This document shows positions 36,389-46,532 of a stretch of 64,000 nucleotides of DNA, in pieces. The stretch is taken from NCBI RefSeq assembly GCF_018100925.1, contig NZ_JAGJEH010000011.1, positions 1-64,000 on the forward strand. Reading direction: 5' to 3'. Positions within the stretch are counted from its first letter, which is position 1; every line of letters begins with the position of its first letter. The notes beneath the pieces are model-generated. The model searched no databases and was not told the DNA's origin. It saw only the letters and a list, made by a program, of their open reading frames with translations. The translations under genes were made by a program, and so were the position numbers. The stretch comes from Pseudoalteromonas luteoviolacea (GTDB taxonomy: Bacteria > Pseudomonadota > Gammaproteobacteria > Enterobacterales > Alteromonadaceae).

Positions 36389-37099
36389 ATGTCTGAAAAC
36401 TCCCATATTGCTCCTATGCGTCTAGCTAAGTTCCTCAGTCATTGTGGAGTTTGTTCAAGGCGACAGGCATCTAGATTAATTGAATTAGGGCAAGTGCAAG
36501 TAAATGGCCGCGCAGCGAACCATATCGACCATGTCACAGAACAAGATGATATCTGGGTCAATGGACAAAAAGTCGTAGGACTGGCCCCCAAGTTACTTTA
36601 TCTTTATCACAAACCAGTTGGCATAGACTGTAAGTTAAGTGAACAAGACCCTAGTAGCCTGCTCCATCACCTGCCAAAGGGCCCCCGTGTTTATCCAGTA
36701 GGTAGGCTCGATAAAGATAGCCGAGGCCTATTATTGCTCACCAATGACGGCGAGTTATGTCACGCGTTGATCCACCCAGATAAACATCAGGAAAAAGAAT
36801 ATATAGTCAAAGTTGATAAACCCATTGATGGTACCTTTTGTGAAACGCTGGCAAAAGGTGTGCCGGTCGACGGGCAAACTACCCTGCCATGCACGGTGGT
36901 TCAAATCGATGAACGAACATTTAAGATTGTGCTAAAACAGGGTCTCAACCGCCAAATCAGGAAAATGGCAAAACACTGTGGCCGACAAGTGATGGACTTG
37001 TACCGCGTGCGTATTGCCAACCTCATGCTCGATCCAATGACTGTGCCAGAGGGACAATATTGTCAGATCGATATCGCGGCGTTAGTATTATCCGTGTAG
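36389..37099 (+). CDS. RluF-like 23S rRNA pseudouridine synthase (RsuA family)
   Basis: Isomerises uridine to pseudouridine in rRNA. The 236-residue protein has an S4 RNA-binding domain (MRLAKFLSHCGVCSRRQASRLIELGQVQVNG, about 10-40; quoted in two parts: MRLAKFLSHCGVCSRR and QASRLIELGQVQVNG). The catalytic motif is VGRLDKDSRGLLLLTNDG (Asp in RLDKD), followed by KEYIVKVDKPI and QGLNRQIRKM. The VDKPI and GLNRQIRKM segments favour RluF among paralogs. No strong Shine-Dalgarno lies before either this ATG or the internal ATG ten codons later. It is shorter than E. coli RluF (290) because it lacks the basic C-terminal tail. Confidence 0.85.
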   Translation: MSENSHIAPMRLAKFLSHCGVCSRRQASRLIELGQVQVNGRAANHIDHVTEQDDIWVNGQKVVGLAPKLLYLYHKPVGIDCKLSEQDPSSLLHHLPKGPRVYPVGRLDKDSRGLLLLTNDGELCHALIHPDKHQEKEYIVKVDKPIDGTFCETLAKGVPVDGQTTLPCTVVQIDERTFKIVLKQGLNRQIRKMAKHCGRQVMDLYRVRIANLMLDPMTVPEGQYCQIDIAALVLSV

Positions 37100-37110
37100 C
37101 GCTCTTCAGG

Positions 37111-37494
37111 CTATAAACACAGCGCAATCATACCTATGGGACAGGCAATGCCCACCAGCCAGCTCAATGAGCGCAACATGTCTAAATCACGCCAATAAAA
37201 TACACAATACAAGCACCTTGCCACAATATGAGTAATTGCAAGACCTTGAATTAATGTGCCAGTAGTCTCAGTTGCGAGCACAATTGCGATTGCAAGACCA
37301 AATACAATCAGTGATTCAAAACAGTTGTAGTGCGCTGCAACAGCGCGGGCGCCAAGACCAGACAATTTGCTTTGTTGTGTTCTTGGCTGCTTATTGTCGT
37401 AGCCACCTTCTTTACCTGCGGCAATGATAATGGGGACTTTTGCTAAATAGGGTAGTAGTACACCGATCAGTGCACACACAATGATGACACTCAT
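37111..37494 (-). CDS. MAPEG-family membrane protein
   Basis: The 127-residue protein has four predicted membrane helices and the MAPEG features: ARAVAAHYNCFESLIVFGLAI (quoted core RAVAAHYNCFESL) and a later RCLYCVFYWRDLDMLRSLSW region. MAPEG proteins are membrane-associated glutathione S-transferase/eicosanoid-type proteins. Bacterial members of this short type usually have no assigned substrate. A GGAG sequence upstream (TCAAGGAGT) supports the ATG. It converges on the pseudouridine synthase gene with an 11-bp gap. Confidence 0.85.
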   Translation of the reverse strand: MSVIIVCALIGVLLPYLAKVPIIIAAGKEGGYDNKQPRTQQSKLSGLGARAVAAHYNCFESLIVFGLAIAIVLATETTGTLIQGLAITHIVARCLYCVFYWRDLDMLRSLSWLVGIACPIGMIALCL

Positions 37495-37788
37495 AAATAC
37501 TCCTTGATAAACAATTGGCCACTATTTAAGCGCAATTTATCAAGAAATGAAATCATTCCAACCAATAGAGTGTATTTGGAAGAAATAAAGCCACCCAATC
37601 ACATCCCAGTGGCTTTATGAGTAACATCGGCAATCAGTATATGCACCCAGATTGCAAAGCGCACTGCGACAGATTGTCGCAGTGCTGTCTAGTCACATTT
37701 AGAAATAGCCAATATCACAAAAATTCATTATGAAACAATACATAACAGTTGTATTTTAACAACGCAGTTTTAAACAAAGGAGCAAATC

Positions 37789-38676
37789 ATGGGGTGGTTT
37801 TTATTTACTTGTCTCGCCGCATTTAGCCAAGCTTGGCGTAATGCGCTACAAAGTCGCCTCAGCAAACAAGCCAGCGTCAACGCAGTGACTCTGGCTAGAT
37901 TTATTTTTGCCACACCATTGGCTGGACTCTACTTATATTTCCTTTACTACTTTGATCCTGCTCCAACACCACAGTTCTCACATACCTTATTAATCTATAT
38001 CCTAGGCGCCAGCATCATGCAGATCATCGCGACTGCGCTCATGGTAGTGCTATTTAAACAAAAGAACTTTGCAACGGGTGCAGGATTAGCAAAAAGTGAA
38101 GCCTTAATGGCGGCGATACTCGGTATGTTATTTTTTGGTTCGGCTTTGACATTCTTAGGCTGGATTGGCGTGCTGATCGGTGGGATTGCAGTTTTCCTAC
38201 TCAGCGGATTCAGCTTTAAACAGCTCAACTTTAAAACCGCAGCAATTGGTATCTTATGCGGCACCTGCTTTGCATTAACATCGCTGTGGGTGCGAGAAGC
38301 CGCGCTGACCTTGGCGCTACCTTTTCCACATAGTGCTGGCTGGGTTTTACTCTCTGTGCTCTGTTGCCAAACTCTCTTATTAAGTGGGTATGCCTGGCTT
38401 ACAGAACCTCAAATTTGGAAATCGTTCAGAGCACATCTCCCAATCGTGTTGTTGATCAGCACTACCAGCTGCATTGGCTCTATCGGTTGGTTCAGCGCCA
38501 TGAGTTTGCAGCACGTCGCCTATGTTAAAACCTTAGGCCAAATCGAAGTGTTTTTTACTATGTTAATCGCAACTTATTGGCTCAAGTCTCCGCCCAAAAA
38601 GCGCGATACGCTGGGGCTCAGTTTAATCGCACTCGCGGCTGTTTTAGTAATGGCGGATGATATTATCGCACTGTGA
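37789..38676 (+). CDS. EamA-family (DMT) transporter
   Basis: Inner-membrane protein of 295 residues with about ten predicted helices arranged as two EamA repeats (1-140 and 150-290). Seen are LARFIFATPLAG, the AKSEALMAAILGMLFFG segment and a late KTLGQIEVFFTMLIATYWL segment, typical of drug/metabolite transporters. AAAGGAGC 7 nt upstream supports the ATG. The substrate cannot be inferred. The 294-bp region upstream contains a 10-bp hairpin (37585-37618) without a T-run and otherwise nothing recognisable. Confidence 0.88.
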   Translation: MGWFLFTCLAAFSQAWRNALQSRLSKQASVNAVTLARFIFATPLAGLYLYFLYYFDPAPTPQFSHTLLIYILGASIMQIIATALMVVLFKQKNFATGAGLAKSEALMAAILGMLFFGSALTFLGWIGVLIGGIAVFLLSGFSFKQLNFKTAAIGILCGTCFALTSLWVREAALTLALPFPHSAGWVLLSVLCCQTLLLSGYAWLTEPQIWKSFRAHLPIVLLISTTSCIGSIGWFSAMSLQHVAYVKTLGQIEVFFTMLIATYWLKSPPKKRDTLGLSLIALAAVLVMADDIIAL

Positions 38677-38788
38677 TGCCCTCATTTGCACTGCATATTG
38701 TTCACCGCATCACTTATTCCCCAGCAAGTTTTCAGCTTGTAATACTTCTCCTATACTGTAGTAACGGTGAAATACAAATGGAGTTGGG

Positions 38789-39862
38789 GTGGCAACACGT
38801 CAACATTACTTTAGTCAGCCAGATACTGTCGAACTGGTAAAAAACCGCTTGTTCAAACAGCTGGCTTATTACTGTTTGGCGCTTCACAGTCTGTTGCTGG
38901 TTTTCTTTTGGTACTGTGATATTTGGGTATTAGCCGCAGTTAATGTCGGCAGTGTGATTGCGTGGTCTGTGGGGATCAAACTGTTATACATGCACCAAAC
39001 CCCTCTGGCCCTGAGACTGTTTTGCATTGAAGTTACAGTGCACTCCGTTTTCGTGTGTGCCACACTGGGCATGGACTATGGGTTTCAATATTATCTTTGG
39101 ACCATTGCCAGCCTTATCTTGCTTGATTATCAACTCAAATTGAAATTTGCGTCAGCGCTGGCTCTGTTATTAATACTTACGTTTGCCATGCTCTTTGAAC
39201 TGTTCAACACGGTACAAAACACTTTTTTATTCAGTGAATTTGCACCTTATATTCACTTTATCAATGTGCTTATTTGTGCCCTACCCAATATTTATACCAT
39301 TGGCCATATTAGAGAGGTTTCATTTTCAAACCGTTATCAACTCGCCCAGATGGCCGCCATCGACCCCCTGACTAACCTATTTAACCGCCGCTACGCTAAA
39401 GAACTGATCAACAATGCTCAAGAGAATAGTATTGAAACATCACAGCAATTATCCGTCATCATGGCCGATATTGATCACTTTAAAACCATTAATGATAAAT
39501 ATGGTCATGAAATAGGTGATGAGGTTCTTATTGAAGTTGCATCGAAAATACAGCAACACACATTACACTCAGACATTGCGGTACGGTGGGGAGGAGAAGA
39601 GTTCTTACTGGTGCTCGTCAACTGTGATTTAACCACAACGCAAGCTCGTATTGAAAGCTTGCGCCGTGACATTGCAACGCACGCGTTTAATGATCAGCGC
39701 CTGCCTGTCACCATGAGTTTTGGCATTGCACAGTGGCATCCTGCATTGCCGTTTCGAGTTGCCGTCAAGCTCGCTGATGATGCGTTATATATGAGTAAAG
39801 CTAAAGGGCGAAACCGCACCACCAGCGCCCACTCAGATGCGGTTCAACACTCTCTACAATAA
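38789..39862 (+). CDS. Membrane diguanylate cyclase (GGDEF)
   Basis: Makes cyclic-di-GMP from two GTP. The 357-residue protein has about six N-terminal membrane helices (about 25-175) and a C-terminal GGDEF domain (about 185-350). The domain has DPLTNLFNRRYAKEL, IMADIDHFKTINDKYGHEIGD and the active site RWGGEEFLLVL (GGEEF variant, fully functional in known enzymes). The start is GTG 38789 with GGAG five bases before it; the nearby ATG at 38778 is out of frame. It converges on the acylase gene 4 bp away. The signal sensed by the membrane part is unknown. Confidence 0.9.
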   Translation: MATRQHYFSQPDTVELVKNRLFKQLAYYCLALHSLLLVFFWYCDIWVLAAVNVGSVIAWSVGIKLLYMHQTPLALRLFCIEVTVHSVFVCATLGMDYGFQYYLWTIASLILLDYQLKLKFASALALLLILTFAMLFELFNTVQNTFLFSEFAPYIHFINVLICALPNIYTIGHIREVSFSNRYQLAQMAAIDPLTNLFNRRYAKELINNAQENSIETSQQLSVIMADIDHFKTINDKYGHEIGDEVLIEVASKIQQHTLHSDIAVRWGGEEFLLVLVNCDLTTTQARIESLRRDIATHAFNDQRLPVTMSFGIAQWHPALPFRVAVKLADDALYMSKAKGRNRTTSAHSDAVQHSLQ

Positions 39863-39866
39863 CTTT

Positions 39867-42167
39867 TTACTGAGCCGAAAACGCAATGGTGTGCTGTATA
39901 CTGCCAGGCAACAAAGGTGTCAATTGACCTTCAGCATATGCACCAAAGCCCTTGCGATAATAAGGTGAAAGAGGGTGACCGCTTTGTCCCCCTGCAACCG
40001 TCATTACTGCATTTTCCAAATGACCCGGCTGAGCGATAAAGCGCTGCGATGCACCAAAACTTTTTCCCTGAACTGCAGGCATAAAACTATCGCCAAATCC
40101 GGGAACAGCGGGCATATCTAAAAAGCGGCTCAAAAATGGCATTTGCTGACTAAATGGATGCTGTACGGTCAAAGTATTCACCTCGCCCCATGTCCAATTA
40201 GCCATTCCAGCGCCAAATTGAGTTTGCAGCCTAGCATGAGTACGTAAATATGCCGCTTCTAATAAGTGCTGCCAATCTTGATGCCCCGCTAACCAAGCAC
40301 GGGGCTGTGTTTGGATCAACTGCCACAAGGCTGGCTCAAAGTAACGCGCTAAATGTGCCAGTGTTTCATCTTGGCCTTGCAGATACTGCTCAACGGGGCT
40401 AAAAACAATATCGATCACACTCTTTCTAAAAAACTTCACTAGGGTATAACCGACTGAACCCGTGCATGCGCAAGCTTGCCAATTAGCCAAATGGGCCAGC
40501 GCCTGTTTGTAATTTTGCTCTTTTCCTGACGCACTTGTGAGTGTATTCACCAACAAGTCATGCCATGGCATTAAAAAGCGCGCTTCATTGTCTAGTTGCA
40601 GTTTATTGAAATCTGTTTCAGTAAATTGTTCAGCTGCCAACAATCGGTCTCGAATTTGAACTGCACGCGCTCCCAACGCGTATCCTCCATCGCCAAAGCG
40701 GCGATGATCTATAGCCGACATCACTCGTGAGTTAGCAGTCCATAGCTTGCCATTGTCGGGATTGATCACTTGTGGACGAACCGCTTCATTCGCTTTCCAA
40801 AGCAATGATTCTGCTCGCACAGATGGGACAGCCAAATCACTGGGAAAGACTCGAGATGGCAAAGCGCCTATCGGTTGCCAAGCCGCATTACCCCGATTAT
40901 CAACTACCATCAGGTTTTGTACTGGGATCCCGACATCAGTTGCGACCTTGAGTGCTTGTTCTACTGATCCTACTTGCTCCAACTTTAGCAAGTTCAGATT
41001 TACAGCATAAGGTTGATGTGCAACCCATTGCAGCGCATAACGCTTATTGTTGAACTGCTTAACTGGACCAAATTGGCTCATAGGGAGCGAGTAGGTCCGC
41101 ACCTCACCATTTGGCAGCTTGATCTCTTCAAGTACCGTTTGCACCTCATCTTGCTCTGATAGCTCAATCCAATCTGCTGTATCCAAATACCCATTGGTAA
41201 AACCCCATGCAATATGCTCATTGCTACCAACCACAATGGCAGGCACGCCAGGTAAACTGACACCTGTTACCGTCACAGGCTTAGCTGAGTCAGCATGGTA
41301 ATTTAGTTGAGCACGATACCAAATGGACGGCACATTAAGGCCAAGATGCATATCGTCAGATACCATCGCAGCACCTGTTTCAGTAAAACTCCCAGTCACA
41401 GCCCAATTATTACTGCCGTAAACAGGAGTTGCCTCAATGTGTGTCACATTTTTCGCAACATTAACTGACGGTGTCAAAGCAGGGATCGGCACTGTCGCTG
41501 TGGACAACTGGCTGCCATCCAGTGCAGCTTGGAATTGACTTGGCTGAAGAATAAAGTCGACCATAGGCTGGCCAAACTGCTCAGCAATATGGATCAGTGT
41601 TTTATCTCTTTTGAACGTGGCAGTCTGTAAGTCGAGATACATACTGAATATAACTAACAAGGAATCCGCAGGACGCCAATCTTTGGCTTGAGCACCAAGC
41701 AATAGATATTCGAAGTTTGACATGCCTGATTGCAGTCGACCATCATTGACGCCTTGAGCGTAAACTTGTAGTAAGGTTTGCTCCGCTGCGCTCAAAGTTG
41801 CAAAAATCTCTTCACTACGCTTTCTGAACTGATGAAACCGAAGGGATTTATCAAGTGAAACAGCCCCTTCACCAAAAAGCTCACTCAACTCACCGGCGGC
41901 ATTTCGACGCAGTAAGTCCATCTGGAAGAAACGATCCTGACCATGCGCATAACCCATCGTATACGCTGCATCTTGACGATTTTGCGCATAGATCACTGCC
42001 TGCCCTAGCGCATCCCGACTCAGTTTGCTGTTTGCTTGCAAATTGCTGCTTTGAGTATGACCATCCAAAGCAGGTAAACTCAGTGAGAGTATCCCATATA
42101 TTGCTGCTGTAAGCGTCAATATGCCTATAACTAAGACCGAGACACTAATCCTAAACCATTTCAACAT
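39867..42167 (-). CDS. Penicillin acylase-family N-terminal nucleophile hydrolase
   Basis: Periplasmic amidohydrolase precursor of 766 residues with a signal anchor (about 5-30). The alpha segment contains YTMGYAHGQDRFFQMDLLRR. Autoprocessing is expected before Ser252 in VYGSNNWAV, which would free the nucleophile. The beta segment contains VSLPGVPAIVVGSNEHIAWGFTN (quoted core PAIVVGSNEHIAWGF) and a late AGGQSGHPLSPYY. The family includes penicillin G acylases and AHL acylases that quench quorum sensing; the sequence alone does not separate these. It is transcribed alone. Confidence 0.9.
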   Translation of the reverse strand: MLKWFRISVSVLVIGILTLTAAIYGILSLSLPALDGHTQSSNLQANSKLSRDALGQAVIYAQNRQDAAYTMGYAHGQDRFFQMDLLRRNAAGELSELFGEGAVSLDKSLRFHQFRKRSEEIFATLSAAEQTLLQVYAQGVNDGRLQSGMSNFEYLLLGAQAKDWRPADSLLVIFSMYLDLQTATFKRDKTLIHIAEQFGQPMVDFILQPSQFQAALDGSQLSTATVPIPALTPSVNVAKNVTHIEATPVYGSNNWAVTGSFTETGAAMVSDDMHLGLNVPSIWYRAQLNYHADSAKPVTVTGVSLPGVPAIVVGSNEHIAWGFTNGYLDTADWIELSEQDEVQTVLEEIKLPNGEVRTYSLPMSQFGPVKQFNNKRYALQWVAHQPYAVNLNLLKLEQVGSVEQALKVATDVGIPVQNLMVVDNRGNAAWQPIGALPSRVFPSDLAVPSVRAESLLWKANEAVRPQVINPDNGKLWTANSRVMSAIDHRRFGDGGYALGARAVQIRDRLLAAEQFTETDFNKLQLDNEARFLMPWHDLLVNTLTSASGKEQNYKQALAHLANWQACACTGSVGYTLVKFFRKSVIDIVFSPVEQYLQGQDETLAHLARYFEPALWQLIQTQPRAWLAGHQDWQHLLEAAYLRTHARLQTQFGAGMANWTWGEVNTLTVQHPFSQQMPFLSRFLDMPAVPGFGDSFMPAVQGKSFGASQRFIAQPGHLENAVMTVAGGQSGHPLSPYYRKGFGAYAEGQLTPLLPGSIQHTIAFSAQ

Positions 42168-42396
42168 ATACTTTCCTTTCTACAAATAAGCGGGTGATAC
42201 GCACCGTTGCAACTTACTCTATTCGCCAACACAGTTATAGCAATTCATTTCACCACGTTCAAAGACACTTTTGATGCTTTAAATTTACGACGCTTTTTTT
42301 GCAATTTATTTAAGCTTGGTTTAAACAAGGTTTGATTTGGCGACTTTTAGGCAAGACAACTATAGTTAAATAATTCATGGAACCGACAGATAAAAC

Positions 42397-45300
42397 ATGC
42401 AAACTGAGAATGTTGTGCCGCCAAGGAAAGCAATATTATCCAAGCTTGGAGTGTTAATGCTACTGACGGTGATCATCGCCACGGGTTGGTATGTTGACCG
42501 TGTTAACCATAAGCACCTCATAGAAGTACAAAAAAACCGTACTTATGAACAAGTCAATGTCTACCGTACCCGCATAGAGGGGCAGCTTGCAGCTAATATT
42601 CAATTAGTGCGTGGGCTTGCAATTGCTCTTGCCAATGAAGAGCAACTCAGCCAACAAAAATTTTCAAATATAGCATCCCCTTTATTCGAGTCGGATGACA
42701 TACTGCGCAATTTGGGCGCAGCACCGGATATGATCTTACAGTTTGTCTATCCACTCGAGGGCAATGAAAAAGCAATCGGGTTAAACTACCGCACTCACCC
42801 TACTCAACGAATTGAAGCGCTAAAAGCTCAGGAAACCAGAGAAATCGTATTAGCAGGCCCCCTTCAGCTTGTCCAAGGCGGAGAAGCGTTAATAGCACGG
42901 GTGCCCGTTTTTAATTCCGAGGATCAGTTTTGGGGGCTACTCTCAGTGGTCATTGATATGCAAAAATTGTATCAAAGCGCCCGACTAAATGAACTGGAAG
43001 ACAACTACCAAATTGCCATTCGTGGACAACACGCTCGTGGAGAACAAGGAGCCTATTTTTATGGCTCAAGTGATATCCAACACCTCAATCCACTATCCTT
43101 TGAGATAAATGTGCCTTCTGGCTCTTGGTTGCTCTATGCTGCACCAAGGTTTGGTTGGTCAGGAGAGGATTCTGCACTGTGGCCGTTTCGACTGGCATTG
43201 CTCACTATCGTGATAATATTTGTTGTCGCTTTTATCTTTTTTACGCGCTTGCTAAAACAGCTTGAAGATCAAGCCAACTCCTTAACCAGTATGGGATCTT
43301 TAGCTGAAGTTGGAGCATGGGCTGTGGAATTGAGTAACCATCACATCAACTGGTCCACAGTGACCAAGCAAATTTTTAATGTACCAACACATTACCAACC
43401 CTCGTGGATGGGCAGTACTGAGTTTTTTAAAGAGGGTGCACAGCGTAAGAAGTTTCAAGATGCCATGAGTACAGCCATTAAGAAGGGTCAGGGTTTCCAA
43501 GGAGAGTTTTTAGTAGTTCCTAAAGATAAACCTCCTTGCTGGGTACTTATCAAAGCACAAACTAAAACTTCGGGTCGCAAAACACTCGAAGTATACGGTT
43601 CAATTCAAAATATCCATCAGCGTAAAACCATGGAAGTCGAGCATGAAAAAGTCGCCAAAAACAATGAGCTCTTGGCCCAGCTCAGCACTCATGAAGCTAT
43701 ATTAAACAACCACTTAGATAGAGCGCAAGAATTGTGTATTGACACAATCTGCCAGGGTGTCAACGCATCCCGAGCCAGCATCTGGCTATTCAGTGAGGAG
43801 CAAACTCACCTCTACCCGGTCTGTTTTAGTAATACTAAAAAAGACAGCTTACAGCACTACCCTCCATGGCGAAAAACCTCTCAGGCTGCGCTGTTTAGTG
43901 CTCTGGCCGATAAAAATATCATCGAAGCGTGGGCGGCAAAAAGCCACCCTGTAACCCGAGTGATCAATGAGCAATATCTCTCGCCATTTGAAATAGATGC
44001 AATTGTATTTGTGCCCATATTTTTTAAAGACACGCTATACGGCACGTTAACAGCGGAGTTTACTACCGCATATCCACAATGGACCCAAAGTGATAAACGC
44101 TTTTTGAAAGCCATTGCAGCCATGCTGGCAAGCCTGTTTAGTAGTCAACAGCAGCAAAAAGCACAACATAAGGCGATCATGGAAAAAGAATTGGCGGAGC
44201 AATCCGCCAAAGTCAAAGCATCCTTTTTGGCCAGCATGAGTCATGAAATTCGTACTCCAATGAATGGCATACTCGGTATGCTGAATATCTTGAGTGGTTC
44301 GACCTTAAATGACGGGCAAAGACGCCATTTAACCTTAGCCCAGAGCTCTGCGGAGTCTTTATTAACTATCATCAACGACATTCTCGATTTTTCAAAAATC
44401 GAAGCCGGAAAAATGTCAATTGATACGGTGCAATGTGACTTAATTCAGATTATTAGTGACTGCTTTTCAGCCTTTGCCCCTAAAGCCATTGAGCAGCATA
44501 CCGAACTGTTTCTCGACAGCCGTAATATGCAATATCAATTTGCGAAAACAGATCCACACAGATTAAAACAAGTACTGAACAACTTGATCAGTAATGCCAT
44601 CAAATTCACTGAAAATGGCAAGATCACCCTAACTTGTTATACCGAGCAAAGTAACCAAAACACGCGATTATGGTGCAGTATCGAAGATACAGGCATTGGG
44701 ATCAGCAAAGCACAGCTCGACAAAATCTTTGACTCATTTACACAGGCTGATCCCTCCACCACTCGCAAATTTGGCGGTACTGGGCTAGGCCTAACCATCG
44801 CCAAACAGCTGTGCGAATTACTTGGCGGGGCGCTGCATGCTTATAGTAAGCTCAGTGTTGGCAGCACTTTTACTTTTTATATTGAACTGCAAGATGCACA
44901 GCCCATAAAAGCGTTAGACAGTACCAGTGACTACCTGCTTATAATAGACCAGCACGCTCAAACAGAGCTGAGTGCTCGGCACATGCTCAATGCATGGCGA
45001 GTTCCGACAGAGCACTTTTTAACCATTCCTGATGCCCTTGAATTTTGTGAATCACAGTGCAACTCCCATCCCGCGCTTATCGTCACAGCCACAGTATTAA
45101 ATCACAGTACAGAGTTGGTTTCACAAGCCTTGTTTACGTTTATAAAAAAGCATCAACTCAACTACGCCATTTTATGCCACACACCTGAAGAACTCGATGC
45201 ATTGCCGCATGCTCACGACTGCAATACCATACTTGCACCACTCACACCTGCCAACGCGCTGGCACTGGTGCAAAAAAGGCCTACTGCCAAATCAGAAAAC

Positions 45301-45726
45301 CAAGATGTGCAGCTCAATTGCTCTGTTTTGTTAGTCGAAGATAACAAAATCAACCAAACTGTGGCACTTAGCTTACTTGCCAAAATAGGCATAAAGGCAC
45401 AGTGTGCAACCAATGGCCGCCTTGCTATAGAGCATTTACAAAGCCTAGAGCAACCCTATGATGTGATCCTAATGGACTGTCAAATGCCAGAAATGGATGG
45501 TTACACAGCCACCCAAGAAATACGCCATGGAAAATGTGGTAAGCAGCATCAAGACACTATAATTATCGCACTCACCGCAAATGCAATGGAAGGCGATGAA
45601 GAAAAGTGCCTAGCCGCAGGTATGGACGCCTACTTGAGCAAGCCAATCAATTTTGATTTGTTGACAAAATCACTACAAGAATGGACTGGCTCAACTAGGA
45701 AAATATCTTTAAATAGCATAGAGTAA
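42397..45726 (+). CDS. CHASE-PAS-GAF hybrid sensor histidine kinase
   Basis: Membrane phosphorelay kinase of 1109 residues. A membrane helix (about 14-32) and a periplasmic CHASE-type domain (about 60-245, with LAGPLQLVQGGEALIARVPV) precede a second helix (about 264-286). Then follow a PAS-like region (about 295-405), GAF (about 430-585), HisKA (SMSHEIRTPMNGIL, H616), HATPase (NLISNAIKF, EDTGIGIS, GGTGLGLTIAKQL), a degenerate receiver-like stretch (about 845-955) and a true receiver (VILMDCQMPEMDGY, D1027; SKPIN). There is no HPt domain, so it needs a separate phosphotransfer partner, possibly a protein like the HPt-bearing kinase at 6.3-9.1 kb. Confidence 0.9.
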   Translation: MQTENVVPPRKAILSKLGVLMLLTVIIATGWYVDRVNHKHLIEVQKNRTYEQVNVYRTRIEGQLAANIQLVRGLAIALANEEQLSQQKFSNIASPLFESDDILRNLGAAPDMILQFVYPLEGNEKAIGLNYRTHPTQRIEALKAQETREIVLAGPLQLVQGGEALIARVPVFNSEDQFWGLLSVVIDMQKLYQSARLNELEDNYQIAIRGQHARGEQGAYFYGSSDIQHLNPLSFEINVPSGSWLLYAAPRFGWSGEDSALWPFRLALLTIVIIFVVAFIFFTRLLKQLEDQANSLTSMGSLAEVGAWAVELSNHHINWSTVTKQIFNVPTHYQPSWMGSTEFFKEGAQRKKFQDAMSTAIKKGQGFQGEFLVVPKDKPPCWVLIKAQTKTSGRKTLEVYGSIQNIHQRKTMEVEHEKVAKNNELLAQLSTHEAILNNHLDRAQELCIDTICQGVNASRASIWLFSEEQTHLYPVCFSNTKKDSLQHYPPWRKTSQAALFSALADKNIIEAWAAKSHPVTRVINEQYLSPFEIDAIVFVPIFFKDTLYGTLTAEFTTAYPQWTQSDKRFLKAIAAMLASLFSSQQQQKAQHKAIMEKELAEQSAKVKASFLASMSHEIRTPMNGILGMLNILSGSTLNDGQRRHLTLAQSSAESLLTIINDILDFSKIEAGKMSIDTVQCDLIQIISDCFSAFAPKAIEQHTELFLDSRNMQYQFAKTDPHRLKQVLNNLISNAIKFTENGKITLTCYTEQSNQNTRLWCSIEDTGIGISKAQLDKIFDSFTQADPSTTRKFGGTGLGLTIAKQLCELLGGALHAYSKLSVGSTFTFYIELQDAQPIKALDSTSDYLLIIDQHAQTELSARHMLNAWRVPTEHFLTIPDALEFCESQCNSHPALIVTATVLNHSTELVSQALFTFIKKHQLNYAILCHTPEELDALPHAHDCNTILAPLTPANALALVQKRPTAKSENQDVQLNCSVLLVEDNKINQTVALSLLAKIGIKAQCATNGRLAIEHLQSLEQPYDVILMDCQMPEMDGYTATQEIRHGKCGKQHQDTIIIALTANAMEGDEEKCLAAGMDAYLSKPINFDLLTKSLQEWTGSTRKISLNSIE

Positions 45727-45825
45727 AGCAAATTACTGACACCCTTATTTCGATTTGGCTCCTTGCCACAAAGCCAACAAGCGGTGTCTAAACTTCGTTT
45801 ACGATACTACTTGAAAAGGGAAACT

Positions 45826-46443
45826 ATGAAGCTCACTAAAATCGAACAACGCTTGATTGGTTGTTTGCTGGAAAAAGAAACCACCACACCGGATCAATAT
45901 CCTCTTTCTGTAAATGCACTGACCAATGCCTGCAACCAAAAGTCGAATAGAGAGCCCGTACTAGCGCTCACAGAAGCTGAGGTTTTAGATGGTCTGTCAG
46001 AACTGAAATCTCAGCGTTTAGTTATGTGTGATGAAGCTTTGTCAGGCCGTGTTTCTAAATATACTCACCGCTTTTGTAATACCGAGTTTAGTAGCCTGCA
46101 ATTAAATGAGCAGCAGCGAGCTATTGTATGCTTGTTACTTTTACGCGGCCCACAAACGCCAGGTGAGTTACGTACTCGTAGTGGCCGTCTTGCCGAATTT
46201 GCCAATGTAACCGAAGTCGAAGAAGCGCTCAATCAATTGCAGCAACAAGAACTGGTGGTGAAATTAGAAAGAGAACCAGGTAAGCGAGAAAGTCGCTATC
46301 AGCACCTATTTGGTGACGTGCCAGATCTAGCAGACAACCCCACGGCATCCATTGATGAGCCAGGTGAGCTCAACGCTCTGTTAGAAGAAATCAATCAATT
46401 AAAGGCTGAGCTAAAAGCAATCAAACAACATTTGGGGCTTTAA
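45826..46443 (+). CDS. yceH: YceH-family protein (DUF480)
   Basis: The 205-residue protein matches the YceH/DUF480 family: MKLTKIEQRLIGCLLEKE, TTPDQYPLSVNALTNACNQK, and a second winged-helix unit with LRGPQTPGELRTRSGRLAEF. It ends in a short coiled coil. The structure of the family shows tandem winged helices, but the function is not established. The ATG at 45826 follows AAGGGAAA; an earlier in-frame start would add an unconserved leader. Coding begins about 100 bp after the hybrid kinase. Confidence 0.9.
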   Translation: MKLTKIEQRLIGCLLEKETTTPDQYPLSVNALTNACNQKSNREPVLALTEAEVLDGLSELKSQRLVMCDEALSGRVSKYTHRFCNTEFSSLQLNEQQRAIVCLLLLRGPQTPGELRTRSGRLAEFANVTEVEEALNQLQQQELVVKLEREPGKRESRYQHLFGDVPDLADNPTASIDEPGELNALLEEINQLKAELKAIKQHLGL

Positions 46444-46532
46444 ATTGCCTGTGGCAAAAAACATCGTTGCCCCAAGACTGACGGATCTATTAAACTGTTT
46501 GTGAAGATTATGAAGAGGCCTGAGGATATTCA

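Noticed and set aside
37585..37618. 10-bp hairpin (ATAAAGCCAC/GTGGCTTTAT) upstream of the DMT transporter gene
   Set aside because: It lies between divergent genes, has a 14-nt loop and no T-run; not enough to call a terminator or sRNA.
44929..45261. A second functional receiver domain in the CHASE-GAF hybrid kinase
   Set aside because: The region has receiver-like spacing but I see no phospho-acceptor Asp or acidic pocket, so I treat it as degenerate.
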